In this document: positions 43,807 through 52,702 of the stretch, piece by piece
Layout of the letters: each line of letters opens with the position of its first letter
Numbering within the stretch: position 1 is the first letter of the stretch
Source: Bdellovibrio sp. ZAP7
GTDB lineage: Bacteria; Bdellovibrionota; UBA1018; CAIMNF01
DNA length: 64,000 nucleotides
NCBI GenBank assembly: GCA_945874535.1
Contig: CAMCGZ010000007.1
Location: 1 to 64,000, forward strand
Direction of reading: 5' to 3'
The notes under the pieces: generated by a model
What the model was told of the DNA's origin: nothing
Databases searched by the model: none
What the model saw: only the letters and a program-made list of their open reading frames with translations
Program-made: the position numbers and the translations under genes

Positions 43807-43858
43807 GACCCCCGCCTTCCCGGCAGGCCCATCGAGGGGCGTGCAGGAGACGGGGGTC
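43807..43858 (-). promoter_or_regulatory. Stem-loop in the pnp leader (possible RNase III site)
   Basis: GACCCCCG (43807-43814) and CGGGGGTC (43851-43858) form an 8-bp stem enclosing a smaller GCCC/GGGC hairpin (43827-43840). It lies between rpsO and pnp. In E. coli the equivalent leader is cut by RNase III and lets PNPase repress itself. A similar role here is inference from position. Confidence 0.45.
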
Positions 43859-43877
43859 AATCCGTTCTGATATTGAA

Positions 43878-44168
43878 TTACTTGCGGAGTTCGAGCTTGG
43901 CGAGGAGAGCGGTGTAGCCCTTCTCATCCTTGGCTTTTAGGTAATTGAGCAGGCGGCGGCGTTGGCCGACGAGCTTGAGGAGTCCCAAACGAGAAGCGTG
44001 GTCTTTGGAGTGCTTCTGGAAGTGGGGAGTGAGAGTGTTGATGCGGTCCGTGATCAGGGCGATCTGGACTTCGGTGGTTCCGGTATTTGCGGTGGTTTTG
44101 CCGAAAGTCTGAACGAGGTTCGCTTTCTTAGCTTTGATTTCGGTCTTACGAGCTTTACCCATTTGCAT
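43878..44168 (-). CDS. rpsO: 30S ribosomal protein S15
   Basis: A 96-residue ribosomal protein that binds the central domain of 16S rRNA. It has TGTTEVQIALITDRINTLTPH, KHSKDHASRLGLLKLVGQRR and LLNYLKAKDEKGYTALLAKL. The ATG at 44168 is 11 bases after AAGGA; another two codons later is possible. It lies upstream of pnp, as in most bacteria, and 92 bp after the sigma-factor gene. Confidence 0.96.
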   Translation of the reverse strand: MQMGKARKTEIKAKKANLVQTFGKTTANTGTTEVQIALITDRINTLTPHFQKHSKDHASRLGLLKLVGQRRRLLNYLKAKDEKGYTALLAKLELRK

Positions 44169-44260
44169 GCGGTTTGATTCCTTACTGCGTACTCAATGTA
44201 CTTTTCTTGCTTTTTTGTTTCATAGATCGGTAACACAAACCGGCAAAGTCTGTAAAGGGT

Positions 44261-45259
44261 CTAGCGGAGGTAAGGCTCCAGACGTTTCTTGAGTTTTTCG
44301 ATCAACTTTGATTCGATCTGCCTGACCCTCTCACGGGTCAAACCGAATTCGTCAGCCACTTCTTGGAGGGTTTTCGGCTCCTCCGATAGCAGGCGGGTGG
44401 CCAGGACCATCTTTTCTTTGTCATTGAGGGTCGAAGCGAAGACCGGGATCTCCTTCTGAAGGATTCCAAGCCACTCTTCCTTTTCCAGAATCTGATCAGC
44501 CGACTCTCCCGGATGGAGCAGCGTCTGAAGGAGGTTGATGCCGTTCGGAGAATCCTTGCCCACCGGAGCATCCAGGGAGGTTTCGGCTCCCGGGGCGAGA
44601 AGTCGCTGTTCCATCTCAATGACGTCTTTTTCCTTCACCTGAAGGTTGTGGGCGAGGAGGGCCGGTCCCGCTGTGATGCCCTGGGCCTCCAATCGCTGTT
44701 TTTCGCGCATCAGGTGATAAAACAGCTTCTTTTGAGCCTGTGAGGTGCCGATCCGGACCAGGCGGAAGTTGTCGAGCAGGTACTTCAGGATGTAGGACCG
44801 GATCCACCAGGATGCATAATAGCCGAGCCGGACCCCCTTGGTCGGATCGAACTTCGAAACCGCCTTCATGAGCCCGATGTTTCCCTCTTGAATGAGGTCG
44901 AGAAGATTGTGGTACATGGAACGGTACTCGTAAGCGATCCGGACCACGTTTTTGAGGTTGGCCGAGACCAGCAACTTGGCCGCATTCACGTCACCCTTCT
45001 CTTGCATCCTTCTGGCGAGTGCTTGTTCCTGCTCCGCGGTGAGAACAGGCGCGTTACGGATTTCAGCCAAATAGCGTTTGAGAGGATCCGAGGGGACCAG
45101 GGCGGTCTCGGGCACAGCCTCTTCCGGCGCGTAGGCGACGGGAAGAGGGTCTTCGGCGGATTCATCATCCTCGAGACTCAGGTCGGACGTTTCCCCATCC
45201 GGAATCTCATCCGGGGGTGACGGGGGTGTTTTTGATTTCGGGCCACCGGTTTTTGCCAT
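44261..45259 (-). CDS. rpoH: RpoH-type alternative sigma factor (sigma32-like) with extended N-terminus
   Basis: A 332-residue sigma70-family factor. Region 1.2 starts at DPLKRYLAEIRNAPVLTAEQE, region 2 contains LLDLIQEGNIGLMKAVSKFD and YYASWWIRSYILKYLLDN, and the following SQAQKKLFYHL resembles the RpoH box. Region 4 is EPKTLQEVADEFGLTRERVR. The first 70 residues or so are acidic and Pro-rich and are not part of E. coli RpoH. The ATG at 45259 has AGGA seven bases upstream; a frame beginning at 45292 would overlap the divergent peptidase leader. The call as heat-shock sigma rests on the RpoH box and length. Confidence 0.82.
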   Translation of the reverse strand: MAKTGGPKSKTPPSPPDEIPDGETSDLSLEDDESAEDPLPVAYAPEEAVPETALVPSDPLKRYLAEIRNAPVLTAEQEQALARRMQEKGDVNAAKLLVSANLKNVVRIAYEYRSMYHNLLDLIQEGNIGLMKAVSKFDPTKGVRLGYYASWWIRSYILKYLLDNFRLVRIGTSQAQKKLFYHLMREKQRLEAQGITAGPALLAHNLQVKEKDVIEMEQRLLAPGAETSLDAPVGKDSPNGINLLQTLLHPGESADQILEKEEWLGILQKEIPVFASTLNDKEKMVLATRLLSEEPKTLQEVADEFGLTRERVRQIESKLIEKLKKRLEPYLR

Positions 45260-45309
45260 ACCGTTTTCCTGTTGCGGAACCGACAGTATCACAGATAGTA
45301 CAAAGTGTG

Positions 45310-46644
45310 ATGAAGCACGAGGCGAAAAAGCATGTTTATCCGAATGGTTTGACGCTGATCGTGGACGAGGCGCACCAGCTGAAGTCCGTGGCCATCGGCG
45401 CTTGGGTCAAGACCGGATCGCGTTATGAGTCGGTTGACGCCTCCGGGATGTGTCATTTTCTCGAGCACATGATCTTCAAGGGTAGCGAGAAGCGCGGCGC
45501 TTCGGAAATCTCCAAGGCAGTGGACCGTGTCGGCGGTGATTTCAACGCCTTCACCTCGAGGGAGCACACCTGTTTTCATTTTTACCTGCCCTACCAGGAG
45601 ATTGAACTCGGAGCGGAGTTGCTCCGGGAAATCCTTTTCAAGCCGCTGTTCGAGAAAAAAGAAATCGAAAAAGAACGGCAGGTGATCCTCCAGGAAATCG
45701 CCATGACCAAGGAGAATCCGGAAGAGGATTCTTTCGACCGTTTTCTGGAAAAGGCCTATGCGAATCATCCTCTCGGCCGGAATATCCTGGGGACCAAAAA
45801 AAGTGTCGAATCGGTGAGCCGTTCGAGACTGACTTCGTTTTTTCACGAGCACTACCGTCCCGAGAGCATGGTGCTTGCCGTGTCGGGTGCGGTCACTTTC
45901 GAAAAGTGCAGAAGAATTTTTGCAAGACTGGGTGAGGAGTCCTGGCCGGGAAGGCAAACCAAGAGGCCGCTGAAGCCCAATTGGGGCGCCAGCCCTCCGG
46001 GGAACACCCACCCGGGATTCTGGTGGATCGATGAGGCGGCAGAGCAGGCTCATGTTCTGTACGGCATCTCGGCTCCAGTCAGCAATCAGAAGGAACGGGT
46101 CATCTCGACCATGATCCAGCAACACCTCGGTGGCGGGATGAGTTCGGTGCTCTTTGACCGGATCCGCGAGAAAAAAGGCTGGGCCTATTCCGTTTACGCC
46201 AGTGCGATCCAGTTCCTCGATTCATCTGTGTTTTCGATTTATGCCGGAGTGAAGCCCGACAAAGTCGCAGAGACGCTCTTGGTGTTTCATCAAGAGATGC
46301 AGAAAACAGCGAGGGAAGGAATCCCCCTCGGCGATCTCAAACGGATTCAGGACAGTTTGGTTTATTCCTTCGAACTTTCACTCGAGAGTTCCGAATCGAG
46401 AATGATGACGATTTCGAGCTCCGAATTGTTCTTCAAGCGGGGTTTCACTTACAAGGCATACGAGGATTTGATCCGTTCCATCCGACCCGGAGACACCCGC
46501 GAACTCGCCCAATCCTGGGTTAAAAACAGTTCGCCCACGGTTCTGGTTCAGTGTCCCTGGCCGAAAAGCAGGGAAGCCCGGCAAGCCATCCGGGCTTGCG
46601 CCCTGAAGCTCACCGGGCTTCCGCCCGAGATCGAATCTCCTTGA
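45310..46644 (+). CDS. M16-family zinc peptidase
   Basis: A 444-residue pitrilysin-type peptidase. The inverted zinc motif HFLEH (His49, Glu52, His53) and the distant Glu129 in ILQEIAMTKE are all present, so it should be active. YRPESMVLAVSGAV and GGGMSSVLFDRIREKKGWAYSV are typical for the processing-peptidase-like branch. It starts at an ATG 50 bp from the divergent rpoH; no ribosome site is visible. It has no signal peptide, so it is probably cytoplasmic. Its stop codon abuts that of the next convergent gene in TGATCA. Confidence 0.9.
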   Translation: MKHEAKKHVYPNGLTLIVDEAHQLKSVAIGAWVKTGSRYESVDASGMCHFLEHMIFKGSEKRGASEISKAVDRVGGDFNAFTSREHTCFHFYLPYQEIELGAELLREILFKPLFEKKEIEKERQVILQEIAMTKENPEEDSFDRFLEKAYANHPLGRNILGTKKSVESVSRSRLTSFFHEHYRPESMVLAVSGAVTFEKCRRIFARLGEESWPGRQTKRPLKPNWGASPPGNTHPGFWWIDEAAEQAHVLYGISAPVSNQKERVISTMIQQHLGGGMSSVLFDRIREKKGWAYSVYASAIQFLDSSVFSIYAGVKPDKVAETLLVFHQEMQKTAREGIPLGDLKRIQDSLVYSFELSLESSESRMMTISSSELFFKRGFTYKAYEDLIRSIRPGDTRELAQSWVKNSSPTVLVQCPWPKSREARQAIRACALKLTGLPPEIESP

Positions 46645-47391
46645 TCACTTCTTCCGTTTTTTCAGGATCGAAAGCACGATGAGCGCCAATGCGCCGAGTC
46701 CGCCGTAAAACACGACGGGATCATTCATGAGGGCATCGAGGCCCGAGGCTTGGGGTTTCGGCGCTTCTTCGCCGGCACCTTGAACCGATCCGAAGACCGT
46801 GTCACCCGTCACTCCGGAAGGGATTTTCGCATTCTTGAAAAGGTCACTGTTGGCAGGGGCGGCGTTCAATCCACCGTCCTTCCGGAAAGCTTTCAGTGAT
46901 TTGACCATCTCCTCGAACATCGGAGTATATTCCGGGTACTTGCCCTTGTTCACCGAGTAAGTCACCAAGACGCCGATGCCGTCTGTGACAGTTGCGATGT
47001 AACGGGTGTAGAATCCGGGAACCTCGGACTCCATGTGCAGAGAGTCCACCCACATCCGGTCATTGATGGACTTGTTTTGCGCATAACTGACAGTCGAAGT
47101 GAGCGATTTGCCCTGAGAACTGGTGAAGGTTTTGGGAGCCTTCAGGTAACTGAGGTATTGATCCAAGGTATCCTGATCGCCCTGGATTTTTGCAGCGAGA
47201 ATGATGATCGCTTCTTTCTTTTTCGCGGCGTCCTGCTGGTTCTGGCAAACCCATTCCGTTCCCTCAAGGAAGCAGTTCCATGCGGTGGGAAGGTCGAACT
47301 CGACGAATTGGTTGGCAAACTTCACAGCGAATGCGGAATCCGTCCCCAGTATCAATCCGAAAGTCACTGCGAAGATCTTTAAGTGCTTCAT
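46645..47391 (-). CDS. Exported protein with C-terminal membrane anchor
   Basis: A 248-residue protein of unknown family. It has a signal peptide (about 1-21, ending DSAFA-VKFAN), a periplasmic domain with QFVEFDLPTAWNCFLEGTEW, and a C-terminal hydrophobic segment (about 222-243) followed by KKRKK. That end looks like a membrane anchor or a CTERM-type sorting signal, though no family-specific motif precedes it. The start ATG at 47391 has GAGGG eight bases upstream. It lies 20 bp after the barrel gene, probably in one operon. Confidence 0.65.
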   Translation of the reverse strand: MKHLKIFAVTFGLILGTDSAFAVKFANQFVEFDLPTAWNCFLEGTEWVCQNQQDAAKKKEAIIILAAKIQGDQDTLDQYLSYLKAPKTFTSSQGKSLTSTVSYAQNKSINDRMWVDSLHMESEVPGFYTRYIATVTDGIGVLVTYSVNKGKYPEYTPMFEEMVKSLKAFRKDGGLNAAPANSDLFKNAKIPSGVTGDTVFGSVQGAGEEAPKPQASGLDALMNDPVVFYGGLGALALIVLSILKKRKK

Positions 47392-47411
47392 TTCTTTTCC
47401 CTCGTCATCCT

Positions 47412-48695
47412 TCATTTCAGCAATCGTCGCGCAACAAAACCCGCTTCGATCCATTGGTCTTGAAAATATTCTACCACAGTCAAGATCGCCTCTTCATCCC
47501 GAACCTGAGTGACTTTGGCCCGGGCCAAGACCTCCTTGCCCGAAAAGATGTCAAAAAGCTGTCCTTTTTCGACCGAATCACTTGAACCACGGTCGATCTT
47601 CACTAGGTAAAGTTGGTCGTTGTAGGTCGATACCTTGCCTTCGAGATCGTAGCTCTGGAACCCTTTGAGTGCTGTTTTCGGTTTGCGGGGCCGGGAGGAT
47701 TCGGCACTGCCCCGGGAGGGGTCGATTCCTCCGTGGTGCTGGAGGTCGATCGACACTCCCCCCGAGATCAGTATGCCCGAAGGGACGGCCGATCCGGATA
47801 CGGGAAGGTCGCCCGACAGGAAAAAGGTTTTTCCGTTACCCGAGTTGTGGCCGATCCGGAGGTGGGCCGCTAACCAGGAGGGATTGATTCCATTGACGAG
47901 ATCGCTTCCAAGTGAACCTTGCAGACGGTCGAGCAGAACATCCGTCCGCTTCGTCGCATCCTGGCCCGCCACATCCGAATTCAAACTCAATTGAGCGCGG
48001 ACGCCGGCATCGAGCACGAGACCTCCGTATGCCGGGTCTCTTCTGAACAGGAGGCTGATCGGAATTGCGGATGAAAAGCCCGCACTCCGTTGAGCGTATG
48101 CTCCGCCGAGTTCGAGGTAACTGTCCGACCATCCGATGAATCCCGCCGGCAACTCGAGGTAGGCGCCTGCAATCAGGTCTACGGATCCGTCGCCCAGATA
48201 GAGACGATTGGCCGACCTGGCTGCGACATTCGAGTATGCGGGGAATCGGGCTTCGGCCTGCAGGTTGACGCCCAATCCCCCCTCGGAGGAAAGCATCCGC
48301 CAGGCTGCGCCGATGAGCTGATCTCCCAAACCGAATCCGGACTGTCGATCGGTCGTACTACCGGTCTGGTTGGTGGAGACCATCGAAGCGCGACCGAACA
48401 CAAAGAGATGATCGGACAAACCGTAATTGAGGTGGAGGTCGATCAGGGTCCGGGAGACTTTGGCGCCGGTGCTCAGACCGGTCAATCCACCGTCTTCAGA
48501 AAAGTTGGACTCGGTCGAAAACAGTCCGATCCGCGGCTCGAATTGAAGTCCGGAATGTGAACCGGTCCTGTTTTCCCGGGGCTGCAAGAGCAGGTGCCCG
48601 CTTGCCGGGGGGGGGACGGCGAAAAAACCCAATAAAATCATAAAATTGGTGATACGGCGCCCCAAAACCGATCCTTGAATTTTCATGCCTTTCAT
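47412..48695 (-). CDS. Outer-membrane beta-barrel protein with C-terminal soluble domain
   Basis: A 427-residue exported protein. The signal peptide ends near the VPPPASG segment at residues 27-33. Alternating strands from about 48 to 310 (GLQFEPRIGLFST, LIDLHLNYGLSDHLFVFG, SYLELGGAYAQR, AAHLRIGHNS, GILISGGVSIDL) suggest a barrel. A C-terminal domain follows (about 340-427) with GKVSTYNDQLYLVKIDRGS, VEKGQLFDIF and ILTVVEYFQD. The function is unknown. The ATG at 48695 has GAGG five bases upstream. A nine-base poly-C run falls in the signal-peptide cleavage region. Confidence 0.65.
   Translation of the reverse strand: MKGMKIQGSVLGRRITNFMILLGFFAVPPPASGHLLLQPRENRTGSHSGLQFEPRIGLFSTESNFSEDGGLTGLSTGAKVSRTLIDLHLNYGLSDHLFVFGRASMVSTNQTGSTTDRQSGFGLGDQLIGAAWRMLSSEGGLGVNLQAEARFPAYSNVAARSANRLYLGDGSVDLIAGAYLELPAGFIGWSDSYLELGGAYAQRSAGFSSAIPISLLFRRDPAYGGLVLDAGVRAQLSLNSDVAGQDATKRTDVLLDRLQGSLGSDLVNGINPSWLAAHLRIGHNSGNGKTFFLSGDLPVSGSAVPSGILISGGVSIDLQHHGGIDPSRGSAESSRPRKPKTALKGFQSYDLEGKVSTYNDQLYLVKIDRGSSDSVEKGQLFDIFSGKEVLARAKVTQVRDEEAILTVVEYFQDQWIEAGFVARRLLK
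48607..48615 (-). repeat. Nine-base poly-C tract (coding strand) at codons 27-30 of the barrel gene
   Basis: Nine consecutive G on the plus strand, read as C in the gene, encode V-P-P-P next to the signal-peptide cleavage site. An early homopolymer in a surface protein gene is the classic layout for phase variation, but length nine is only borderline and no variant is seen. Confidence 0.85.
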
Positions 48696-48728
48696 CCTAA
48701 CCTCTAGCGTCTAAGGATAGCAAAGATC

Positions 48729-51038
48729 ATGTCAATTTACGAAGAGTCGCTCGAGTACCATTCCAGTGGAAGAAAAGGGAAGGTGGAGGTCGTTCCGACC
48801 AAAGCCGTCACCACCCAAAAAGACCTTTCTTTGGCGTACAGTCCGGGTGTGGCCGGCCCCTGCGAGAAGATCGCTGCGGATCCGAATCTCGCGTACGAGT
48901 ACACCACCAAGGGGAATCTGGTGGCCGTGGTTTCGAATGGCACAGCCGTTCTCGGACTCGGTAACATCGGCGCGCAGGCGTCGAAGCCCGTCATGGAAGG
49001 CAAGGGGATCCTGTTCAAGAAGTTCGCCGATATCGACGTGTTCGATATCGAGCTTCAGGCACCGAATCCGGACGATGTGATTCGCGCCTGTGAGATGCTG
49101 GAGCCCACTTTCGGCGGGATCAATCTCGAGGACATCAAGGCTCCGGAATGTTTTTATATCGAAGAAGAGCTGAAAAAACGTTTGAAAATTCCTGTATTCC
49201 ACGATGATCAGCATGGAACAGCCGTGATCAGCGGAGCCGCTTTTTTGAACGCACTTGAGCTCGTCGACAAGAAAATCGAGGACATGAAGGTCGTATTCTG
49301 CGGAGGGGGTGCCGCCGCAATCGCTTGCGCGAATCTGTATGTGAACCTCGGTGTTCGACGTGAAAACATCATCATGTGCGATTCGAAAGGGGTGATCTAC
49401 AAAGGCCGTACCGAAGGAATGAATCCGTATAAAGAGCGCTTCGCCGTCGATACACCCAAGCGCACCGTCGGAGAGGCTCTCGACGGAGCAGACGCTTTCG
49501 TCGGTGTTTCGGTGAAAGGCATCGTCACCAAAGAGATGGTGGCCAAGATGGCCCGGGATCCGCTCATTTTTGCGATGGCGAATCCTGAGCCAGAGATCCT
49601 TCCGGAAGACATCCTGAGCGTCCGTCAGGATGCGATCATTGCCACGGGAAGGTCGGACTATCCGAACCAGGTGAACAACGTCCTCGGTTTCCCTTTCATT
49701 TTCAGGGGTGCGCTCGACACCCGGGCCATGGCCATCAACGAAGAAATGAAGATGGCGGCCGTCCGGGCCCTCGCTCAACTCGCCAAAGAGGATGTGCCCG
49801 AATACGTTTCCCGCGCTTACGGCGGGCAGCAATTCAAGTTCGGCAGGGATTATCTGATTCCAAAGCCTTTTGATCGGCGGGCGCTCCTTTATGTCGCACC
49901 TGCGGTTGCCAAAGCCGCGATGGACTCCGGTGTCGCGCGCATCCAGATCGATCTCAAGCAGTACCGGGAAAAGCTCGAGAGTTTTCTCGGATTCACTTAT
50001 ACCGCCATGCGATTTGTCCGGAAGCAGGTCCGTAAAGCGGAGAGAGACCTCGGACGGAAGATCACGCTGGTGTTCCCGGAAGGGGAGCACCCGAAAATCC
50101 TCCATGCCGCAAAAATCATCCGGGACGAGAATCTGGCCGAGCCGATTTTGCTCGGCAATCCCGAAAAAATCCGCTTGGAGATCGCCCGTCTCGGTCTCGG
50201 ATCCGTGATGGATGGCGTTCAAATCATCCGTCCCTCCCAGAGCCCTCTCCTGGCCCAGTTTGCCGAACGGTTTTTCCAGAAACGCCAACGCAAGGGGGTC
50301 ACCCTTTCCAATGCAGAAGTTCTGATGAAACAGAACACTTATTTTGCCGCGATGATGGTCGAGCTCGGCATGGCTGACGGGACGATCGGAGGGATCGCAC
50401 AGAGTTATCCGGACACCTTGAAGCCGGCCTTGCAGGTGATCGGTGCGAAGCCCGGAAAAACCCTGGCGGGAATCTACATGATCGCCAACAAGAAGAAGAC
50501 TTATTGGTTCGCAGACACGACCATCAATGTCGAGCCTGATGCGGAGCAATTAGCAAATATCGCGATCACAACCGCGGAGCTTGTGAAGAGCTCCACCGGG
50601 ACTGAGCCGAAAGTGGCACTGTTGTCATTCTCGAACTTCGGTTCGAATGATCATCCGGCCACCGCTCCGGTGCGGGATGCGGTGAGCATCCTTCGCAAAA
50701 GGCATCCGGATTTGGTCGTGGACGGCGAAATGCAGGCCGATACAGCCTTGAAGCCAGAAATCTCCCAGGAGAGTTTTCCGTTCAACCGCGTTGCGGGTGA
50801 TGCGAACGTCCTGATCTTCCCGAACCTCCATGCTGCCAACATCGCCTACAAGTTGGTCTGGAGGATGGGTGGAGTCGAGGCGATCGGTCCGATCCTGGTC
50901 GGGATGAACAAGCCCGTGTGTGTCCTTCAGCGCGGAAGCGATGTGAACGACATTGTGAACATGGCCGCGATCACCGCTTTCGAAGTCTACAACGTCAACC
51001 GTGAAACCAATCGTGAATCTAAAGGAGCACCAGCATGA
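48729..51038 (+). CDS. maeB: NADP-type malic enzyme fused to phosphotransacetylase-like domain
   Basis: A 769-residue enzyme that decarboxylates malate to pyruvate, producing NADPH or NADH. The malic domain (about 1-420) has [50 protein letters not shown] and [13 protein letters not shown]. The C-terminal half (about 430-769) is a phosphate acetyl/butyryltransferase-like domain ([12 protein letters not shown]) that is normally regulatory and non-catalytic. AAGGA lies 12 bases before the ATG. The stop overlaps ridA by ATGA. Confidence 0.95.
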   Translation: MSIYEESLEYHSSGRKGKVEVVPTKAVTTQKDLSLAYSPGVAGPCEKIAADPNLAYEYTTKGNLVAVVSNGTAVLGLGNIGAQASKPVMEGKGILFKKFADIDVFDIELQAPNPDDVIRACEMLEPTFGGINLEDIKAPECFYIEEELKKRLKIPVFHDDQHGTAVISGAAFLNALELVDKKIEDMKVVFCGGGAAAIACANLYVNLGVRRENIIMCDSKGVIYKGRTEGMNPYKERFAVDTPKRTVGEALDGADAFVGVSVKGIVTKEMVAKMARDPLIFAMANPEPEILPEDILSVRQDAIIATGRSDYPNQVNNVLGFPFIFRGALDTRAMAINEEMKMAAVRALAQLAKEDVPEYVSRAYGGQQFKFGRDYLIPKPFDRRALLYVAPAVAKAAMDSGVARIQIDLKQYREKLESFLGFTYTAMRFVRKQVRKAERDLGRKITLVFPEGEHPKILHAAKIIRDENLAEPILLGNPEKIRLEIARLGLGSVMDGVQIIRPSQSPLLAQFAERFFQKRQRKGVTLSNAEVLMKQNTYFAAMMVELGMADGTIGGIAQSYPDTLKPALQVIGAKPGKTLAGIYMIANKKKTYWFADTTINVEPDAEQLANIAITTAELVKSSTGTEPKVALLSFSNFGSNDHPATAPVRDAVSILRKRHPDLVVDGEMQADTALKPEISQESFPFNRVAGDANVLIFPNLHAANIAYKLVWRMGGVEAIGPILVGMNKPVCVLQRGSDVNDIVNMAAITAFEVYNVNRETNRESKGAPA

Positions 51039-51418
51039 AAAAGGAAATCCTGACCTCTTCGGCACCGGCCCCCATCGGCCCGTATTCTCAAGCTATCGAT
51101 ACCGGTTCGATGGTGTTTTGTTCCGGACAGATCCCGCTCGATCCTTCTACGGGAGCGATCGTGGGGGAAGGGGATGTCGAAGCGCAGACCCGTCAGGTGA
51201 TGCGGAATATTTCGGAGGTCCTGAAACAGGCCGGACTCAGTTTTCAGCAAGTGATCAAGACCACTATTTTCCTTAAAAATATGTCTGATTTCCCGAAAGT
51301 GAATGCGGTGTATGCGGAGTCGTTCGAGGCGCCCTATCCCGCCCGATCGACTGTGGAAGTCGCCCGTTTGCCGAAGGATGTGGCGGTCGAGATCGAAGTG
51401 ATCGCTCTCCGATCCTGA
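51035..51418 (+). CDS. ridA: RidA-family 2-iminobutanoate/2-iminopropanoate deaminase
   Basis: A 127-residue trimeric enzyme that removes reactive enamines/imines formed by PLP enzymes. It shows APAPIGPYSQAID, VFCSGQIPLDPSTG, IKTTIFLKNMSDF, and PARSTVEVARLPKDVAVEIE with the catalytic Arg in PARSTVE. It is coupled to maeB by an ATGA overlap, placing amino-acid catabolism beside malate oxidation. Confidence 0.95.
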   Translation: MKKEILTSSAPAPIGPYSQAIDTGSMVFCSGQIPLDPSTGAIVGEGDVEAQTRQVMRNISEVLKQAGLSFQQVIKTTIFLKNMSDFPKVNAVYAESFEAPYPARSTVEVARLPKDVAVEIEVIALRS

Positions 51419-51421
51419 ACC

Positions 51422-52039
51422 ATGAGGTTTCTGGCTACCCTGTTGACGGTTCTGACGGGAGTCGTGGGCACTTCCGCGATGTTTCTCTGGTTTGCGGCGG
51501 GGGAGATCTATGACTATTCGGATACCTTCGAGCTCGAACGTGATGCCGGCAGAGTCGATGTGGTGGTGGTGCTCGCTGGTGGCAAGGGTCGCATTCCCCA
51601 AGCGGTGACTTTGTGGAAGGAAATCCGTGACCGCAAGGGCAAGGGGCAAGAGCCGGTTCTCTTTCTTTCGGGGCTCGGACCCGGAAACGGAATCGAGACT
51701 TTTTCGGGGCAGGGTGTGCCGGATTCACTGATTCGCATGCTCACCCGGGATAACGTGGTGTTCGAGAACGTGAGCGAGAACACGCTCGAAAATGCTCAGA
51801 TTTTCGCCTCATTCGCGCGGCAAAAGCGGTGGAAGTCGGTCGTCCTGGTCACGGCAGGCTACCACATGCGCAGGGCGGAGTTCATCTTGCGCAAAGTTCT
51901 CGATACCGAGATCGAATTGAGGACCGAGACAGTCGATGCAAGACCTTTCGGACGGAATGAATGGCACCGGGACGAGTACGCCGTCAGAGTCACGGTGTTC
52001 GAATATTTGAAGTGGCTGTACTACCGGTATTCTTACTAG
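51422..52039 (+). CDS. YdcF/DUF218-family membrane-anchored protein
   Basis: A 205-residue protein with one N-terminal membrane segment (about 4-26) and a DUF218 domain. Typical sequences are DVVVVLAGGKGRIPQAVTLW, VLFLSGLGPG, NVSENTLENAQIFA and VVLVTAGYHMRRAEFIL. The family is found in envelope metabolism (ElyC, SanA, YdcF), and the biochemical activity is unknown. It starts 3 bp after ridA. A short hairpin straddles the junction with the convergent rdgB. Confidence 0.87.
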   Translation: MRFLATLLTVLTGVVGTSAMFLWFAAGEIYDYSDTFELERDAGRVDVVVVLAGGKGRIPQAVTLWKEIRDRKGKGQEPVLFLSGLGPGNGIETFSGQGVPDSLIRMLTRDNVVFENVSENTLENAQIFASFARQKRWKSVVLVTAGYHMRRAEFILRKVLDTEIELRTETVDARPFGRNEWHRDEYAVRVTVFEYLKWLYYRYSY

Positions 52040-52052
52040 ATCGGGAATCCGA

Positions 52053-52691
52053 TCAGGGCTTGGTCAGAACGATTTCGAGGCTTTGAACTTCTTCCATCAG
52101 GGTCCGGACTGCGAGTGCACGGTGGGAAATCCGGTTTTTGAATTCCGCGCCCAGTTCGGCAAGAGTTTGTGTCTGTCCGGAGGGAGTGAAGACCGGATCG
52201 TAACCGAAACCGCCGTTCCCGTGAGGTTCAGTGGCAATGGTTCCCTCGAGAACGCCTTCGGTTTCCACCAGGGTTCCTTCGAGTACCAGTGCGAGTCTGC
52301 AGACGAATCGGGCGGTACGCTTCTCTGCGGGCACGCCTTTTAGCTCCTCGAGCAGTTTCTTGATATTGCTCTGATCCTGTGTCTCCCCGGCGCGAGGGAG
52401 TGCATACCGGTGCGACCGGGCACCGGGACGGCCCTGGAGTGCATCGACTTCGAGGCCGGAGTCGTCTCCGAGCGAAGGGTAGTGGCAACCGTGGTTGCAG
52501 GCACGCGCCTTCGCCAATGCGTTCGAGCGGTAGTCCGGAGCTGATTCTACGAGGGATAGCTTTTCCGGATTCCGGATGACTTCACTTGCGGCTGCGATCC
52601 GGATCGAAGGCCAAGGCCGGAACAATTCGTGGAATTCCTCCACTTTATGACGATTCGCTGTGGCGATGATCAGGGTGTTGGCTGTCCTCAT
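52053..52691 (-). CDS. rdgB: XTP/dITP diphosphatase (RdgB/HAM1)
   Basis: A 212-residue house-cleaning pyrophosphatase that removes non-canonical purine nucleotides (XTP, dITP). It has IIATANRHKVEEF, the Mg-binding GDDSGLEVDALQGRPGARS and GNGGFGYDPVFTP with the substrate-contact residues, and the final SHRALA. The ATG at 52691 fits family N-termini. It is 11 bp downstream of the lipoprotein gene, probably in one transcript. Confidence 0.95.
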   Translation of the reverse strand: MRTANTLIIATANRHKVEEFHELFRPWPSIRIAAASEVIRNPEKLSLVESAPDYRSNALAKARACNHGCHYPSLGDDSGLEVDALQGRPGARSHRYALPRAGETQDQSNIKKLLEELKGVPAEKRTARFVCRLALVLEGTLVETEGVLEGTIATEPHGNGGFGYDPVFTPSGQTQTLAELGAEFKNRISHRALAVRTLMEEVQSLEIVLTKP

Positions 52692-52702
52692 AGGACCCCA
52701 TT

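Noticed and set aside
48732-50549. 605-codon open frame antisense to the malic enzyme gene
   Set aside because: It mirrors a highly conserved coding sequence, has no recognisable motif, and its composition follows the codon bias of maeB.
52039-52054. GATCGG/CCGATC hairpin between the DUF218 gene and rdgB as terminator
   Set aside because: Short stem that includes the stop codons and lacks a T-run.
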